Both the position numbers and the translations under genes were made by a program. From Planktothrix sp. FACHB-1365 (GTDB lineage Bacteria > Cyanobacteriota > Cyanobacteriia > Cyanobacteriales > Microcoleaceae), in the NCBI RefSeq assembly GCF_014697575.1, contig NZ_JACJSC010000006.1:62001-126000 (forward strand): DNA of 64,000 nt, read 5' to 3'. Under the pieces are notes generated by a model. That model made no database searches and was not told where the DNA came from. It saw only the letters and a program-made list of their open reading frames with translations. This document shows, piece after piece, positions 62,042 through 64,000 of the stretch (position 1 is the first letter of the stretch; each line of letters opens with the position of its first letter).

Positions 62042-64000
62042 ATGGCAAGTTGGGAATTTCTAGTCCAAAAAGAAGGGGATAATAGCTGGCTGACCTTAGA
62101 ATCCCCCGATGTTGAAATTTTAGAAGGGCGCTATCGGATGGTCGCCCGTTCTGGCTATACAAACACTTCTATTGATGTTCGCATTATCTATCAAGATTTT
62201 GAAGCCCTTCCACCCGTTCAACAGATTCAAACACGGACACTAACGACCAATTCCGAAGGGTTAATGGTGGTGATGCCTTATACCTCCTTAAAACCGGGAA
62301 ATTGGCAGTTTTCCTGCTCCCCTCAACTGACCTCTGGATTATTATCAACCGTTGGCAAAAGAACAATCCAACTCCGAGTTCTCCCCGTAGACCTAGAAGA
62401 CCTTGATCAGCCCTTTGAAGAAACTGAACCAGAGACAGTTAATATTATCCCTACAGAATCGGTACATACTGAGCTAACACCGGAACCTTCCCCTAAAATT
62501 GTACAATTTCCCACCTCTCGTTCAAATCCGGTTGCTGAACCCCCACAACCCCAAGTTTTAACCCCTGAAACTCCCCTGTCCCTGGTTGAAGAGTCTCCCC
62601 AACCTCTGCAAGCGGTAGAGACTTTACTTAAGGCACTGCACCTGAGCCTCGATCAAGATTCCTTTGTGGCCCGTTTGGGACAACCTGTAATCCTATGGGG
62701 ACGCATCGAACTGCCCATCGCTTCCCCCTCTCAGCCTTCAACTTCTGTTTATCCCGTCCTTCCTTCCTGTGAACTGCAATTTCGTTTACGCGACCCCCAA
62801 ACCGCAGAACCGTTATTTCAGGTCAGCCAACTTCTTCGGTTCTCGGATTTTCCCCTGTCTTTTTCCGGTGTGGTTTATATTCCCTTTGAATGCAAAACCC
62901 GTTTAATTTTAGGGGAAGTCATCTTTTCCCATGATGGAGTTCCCGTCACGACCGAATCTTTTAACATTGTGACTCAGGTTGAACATCTCCTCGAAGCTAT
63001 TGATCAAGGTTTTGGCACCCAACAGGATCAAGAAGATTTCCCTGACCTTTCAACATTGGATTTGGGAGTTTTGGAATTACCTGACCTCAGCGATAACATA
63101 AAAACAACTCATTCCCCCTCTGCTGAAGCCTTTACCCCTGAGATTGCTACCATTTTGCCGCCCAAAATTCATTCCTCTGGAACTGACTCTCGACCCTCTA
63201 CCTCCCTAGATTTACCGACATTTGGCCGTAGAGACGAGCCATGGCACGTCTGTACAACGACTCAGGAGGTTCAGACCCCAGGGGTTCCCGTATCTGAGGA
63301 TTTATCAATCGGTGTTGAAACGTCCGAATCAACGTCTACAGATATCCCCGTTTCAATTTCACCCTTGTCGATACCTGCTCCAGATTCAATAGTAGAATCC
63401 GAACACCATATCCCTAAACCCAAACAAGATCCAGAGGTTCAACAAGCGTTTCAAGCGTTGGATCTCAATAATCGATTTTGGTCGCGGTTAAATTCTCTAG
63501 CCCAGGATCGGTCATGGTCACAATGGGTTAAACGCGCTAACGTTAATCCTCTACCGGAGATTCCGTTTAATGCTGCTACTAATATTGTTAAACGTTCTGA
63601 TCATGACAGTGATGACGACAGGCAAGATGCCTATTCCACTGTTTTCTCAGAAGTGATTCATCTTTATTCCCAGTCCCAGGAAGAATTAGAAGAAATTGTT
63701 GTCGATGATGAACCTTTGGAATCTCCTGCGGCATTTTTTTCAAAACGTAAACTAGGGAAAGAGACGAAACCGGAAACTTCTACCACAAATCAACCCATCC
63801 CCTATATTTTATCAGAGGATCAACCCGTTCCTGATCCAGAAATTGAAGTCTTAACTACAGAAATTATTGCCGGACGATTGGTAAAAGTTCGGGTGCGACT
63901 TCCTGATGGTTTACCTCGAATTTATGTCAAAGTTTGGCTGTTTGATCGGCAAACTCGCAGTGTTGTTGATGGCCCTCGGTGGTTAACGGAATTTTCACCT
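62042..64000 (+). CDS. Long uncharacterised cyanobacterial protein, 5' part
   Basis: An open frame from ATG 62042 to the right edge (653 codons, no stop). The N-terminus, ASWEFLVQKEGDNSWLTLES, leads a ~100-residue beta-rich domain (LEGRYRMVARSGYTNTSIDV). Then there are long Pro/Glu/Ser-rich linkers alternating with beta-rich parts, and near the edge a further domain (AGRLVKVRVRLPDGLPRIYV). No signal peptide, no known domain. At 63228-63253 a palindromic dispersed element is inserted in frame, contributing RRDEPWHVCTT to the linker. Possibly a scaffolding protein. Confidence 0.6.
   Translation, partial: MASWEFLVQKEGDNSWLTLESPDVEILEGRYRMVARSGYTNTSIDVRIIYQDFEALPPVQQIQTRTLTTNSEGLMVVMPYTSLKPGNWQFSCSPQLTSGLLSTVGKRTIQLRVLPVDLEDLDQPFEETEPETVNIIPTESVHTELTPEPSPKIVQFPTSRSNPVAEPPQPQVLTPETPLSLVEESPQPLQAVETLLKALHLSLDQDSFVARLGQPVILWGRIELPIASPSQPSTSVYPVLPSCELQFRLRDPQTAEPLFQVSQLLRFSDFPLSFSGVVYIPFECKTRLILGEVIFSHDGVPVTTESFNIVTQVEHLLEAIDQGFGTQQDQEDFPDLSTLDLGVLELPDLSDNIKTTHSPSAEAFTPEIATILPPKIHSSGTDSRPSTSLDLPTFGRRDEPWHVCTTTQEVQTPGVPVSEDLSIGVETSESTSTDIPVSISPLSIPAPDSIVESEHHIPKPKQDPEVQQAFQALDLNNRFWSRLNSLAQDRSWSQWVKRANVNPLPEIPFNAATNIVKRSDHDSDDDRQDAYSTVFSEVIHLYSQSQEELEEIVVDDEPLESPAAFFSKRKLGKETKPETSTTNQPIPYILSEDQPVPDPEIEVLTTEIIAGRLVKVRVRLPDGLPRIYVKVWLFDRQTRSVVDGPRWLTEFSP
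63228..63253. repeat. Palindromic dispersed element inside a coding region
   Basis: GTAGAGACGAGCCATGGCAC continuing to GTCTGTAC, a member of the palindrome family at 48.6 and 52.3 kb. It is in frame within the partial gene and leaves the frame open. Confidence 0.75.

Overview
The window looks like a filamentous cyanobacterium, probably Planktothrix or a close Oscillatoriales relative. The evidence is an allophycocyanin operon (apcA-apcB-apcC) at the right end, a probable carotenoid desaturase, a PSI-accumulation-factor-like thioredoxin-fold protein, repeated GCGATCGC (HIP1) octamers, arrays of the heptamer CAGTTAT, an AT-rich composition and frequent TTG/GTG starts. No tRNA, rRNA or CRISPR array was seen. 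The genus is inference; the phylum is well supported.

Layout. 1-13.6 kb: housekeeping genes (ABC ATPase end, YvcK, TsaE, dihydroorotase and a probably inactive paralogue, signal peptidase I, a double histidine-phosphatase, a CPBP protease) interleaved with two defence loci. One is a Septu-like ATPase/HNH pair (3.1-5.1 kb). The other is an RloA-like ATPase followed by a broken RloB (11.8-13.6 kb). 13.6-15.1 kb: FAD-dependent carotenoid desaturase. 15.7-31.8 kb: a Wzx/Wzy-type exopolysaccharide cluster with a Wzc-like chain-length/tyrosine-kinase protein, flippase, polymerase/ligase, glycosyltransferases of several families, two methyltransferases, an acetyltransferase and a DegT aminotransferase. 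It is bracketed by two inverted copies of a dispersed repeat and followed by a secreted GH74-like protein. 34.6-44.3 kb: a signalling region. It holds a 1552-residue multi-PAS kinase whose GAF domain has a cyanobacteriochrome-like Cys-His, its response regulator, a receiver lacking the phospho-acceptor Asp, and an REC-wHTH-HPt-REC-REC-GGDEF protein. Heptamer repeat arrays are threaded through this region and flank a small four-helix-bundle gene.

44.5-49.7 kb: DUF2062, an SDR enzyme, a C5-methyltransferase/restriction-endonuclease pair and argC. The restriction-modification pair sits between two copies of the SDR gene's 3' end, and a stray fragment of argC lies on its left flank, so it looks like a recent cassette insertion. 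49.8-54.4 kb: TPR glycosyltransferase, two fasciclin proteins, an MBL-fold protein, trpG and dgkA. 54.4-57.0 kb: a small island (TnpB 3' remnant, PhyH dioxygenase, aldo/keto reductase) on the opposite strand, splitting what is in other cyanobacteria a contiguous ybeY-dgkA-trpG cluster. 57-59.8 kb: ybeY, DUF3285, thioredoxin-fold protein and ADP-ribosylglycohydrolase. 59.8-64 kb: a second TnpB scar, apcABC and the start of a long uncharacterised protein running off the window.

Two themes stand out: turnover of defence modules (one apparently intact, one broken, one inserted with visible scars), and a surface-glycan locus next to a large, probably light-sensing phosphorelay that may output cyclic-di-GMP. 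The link between the last two is inference from proximity only.
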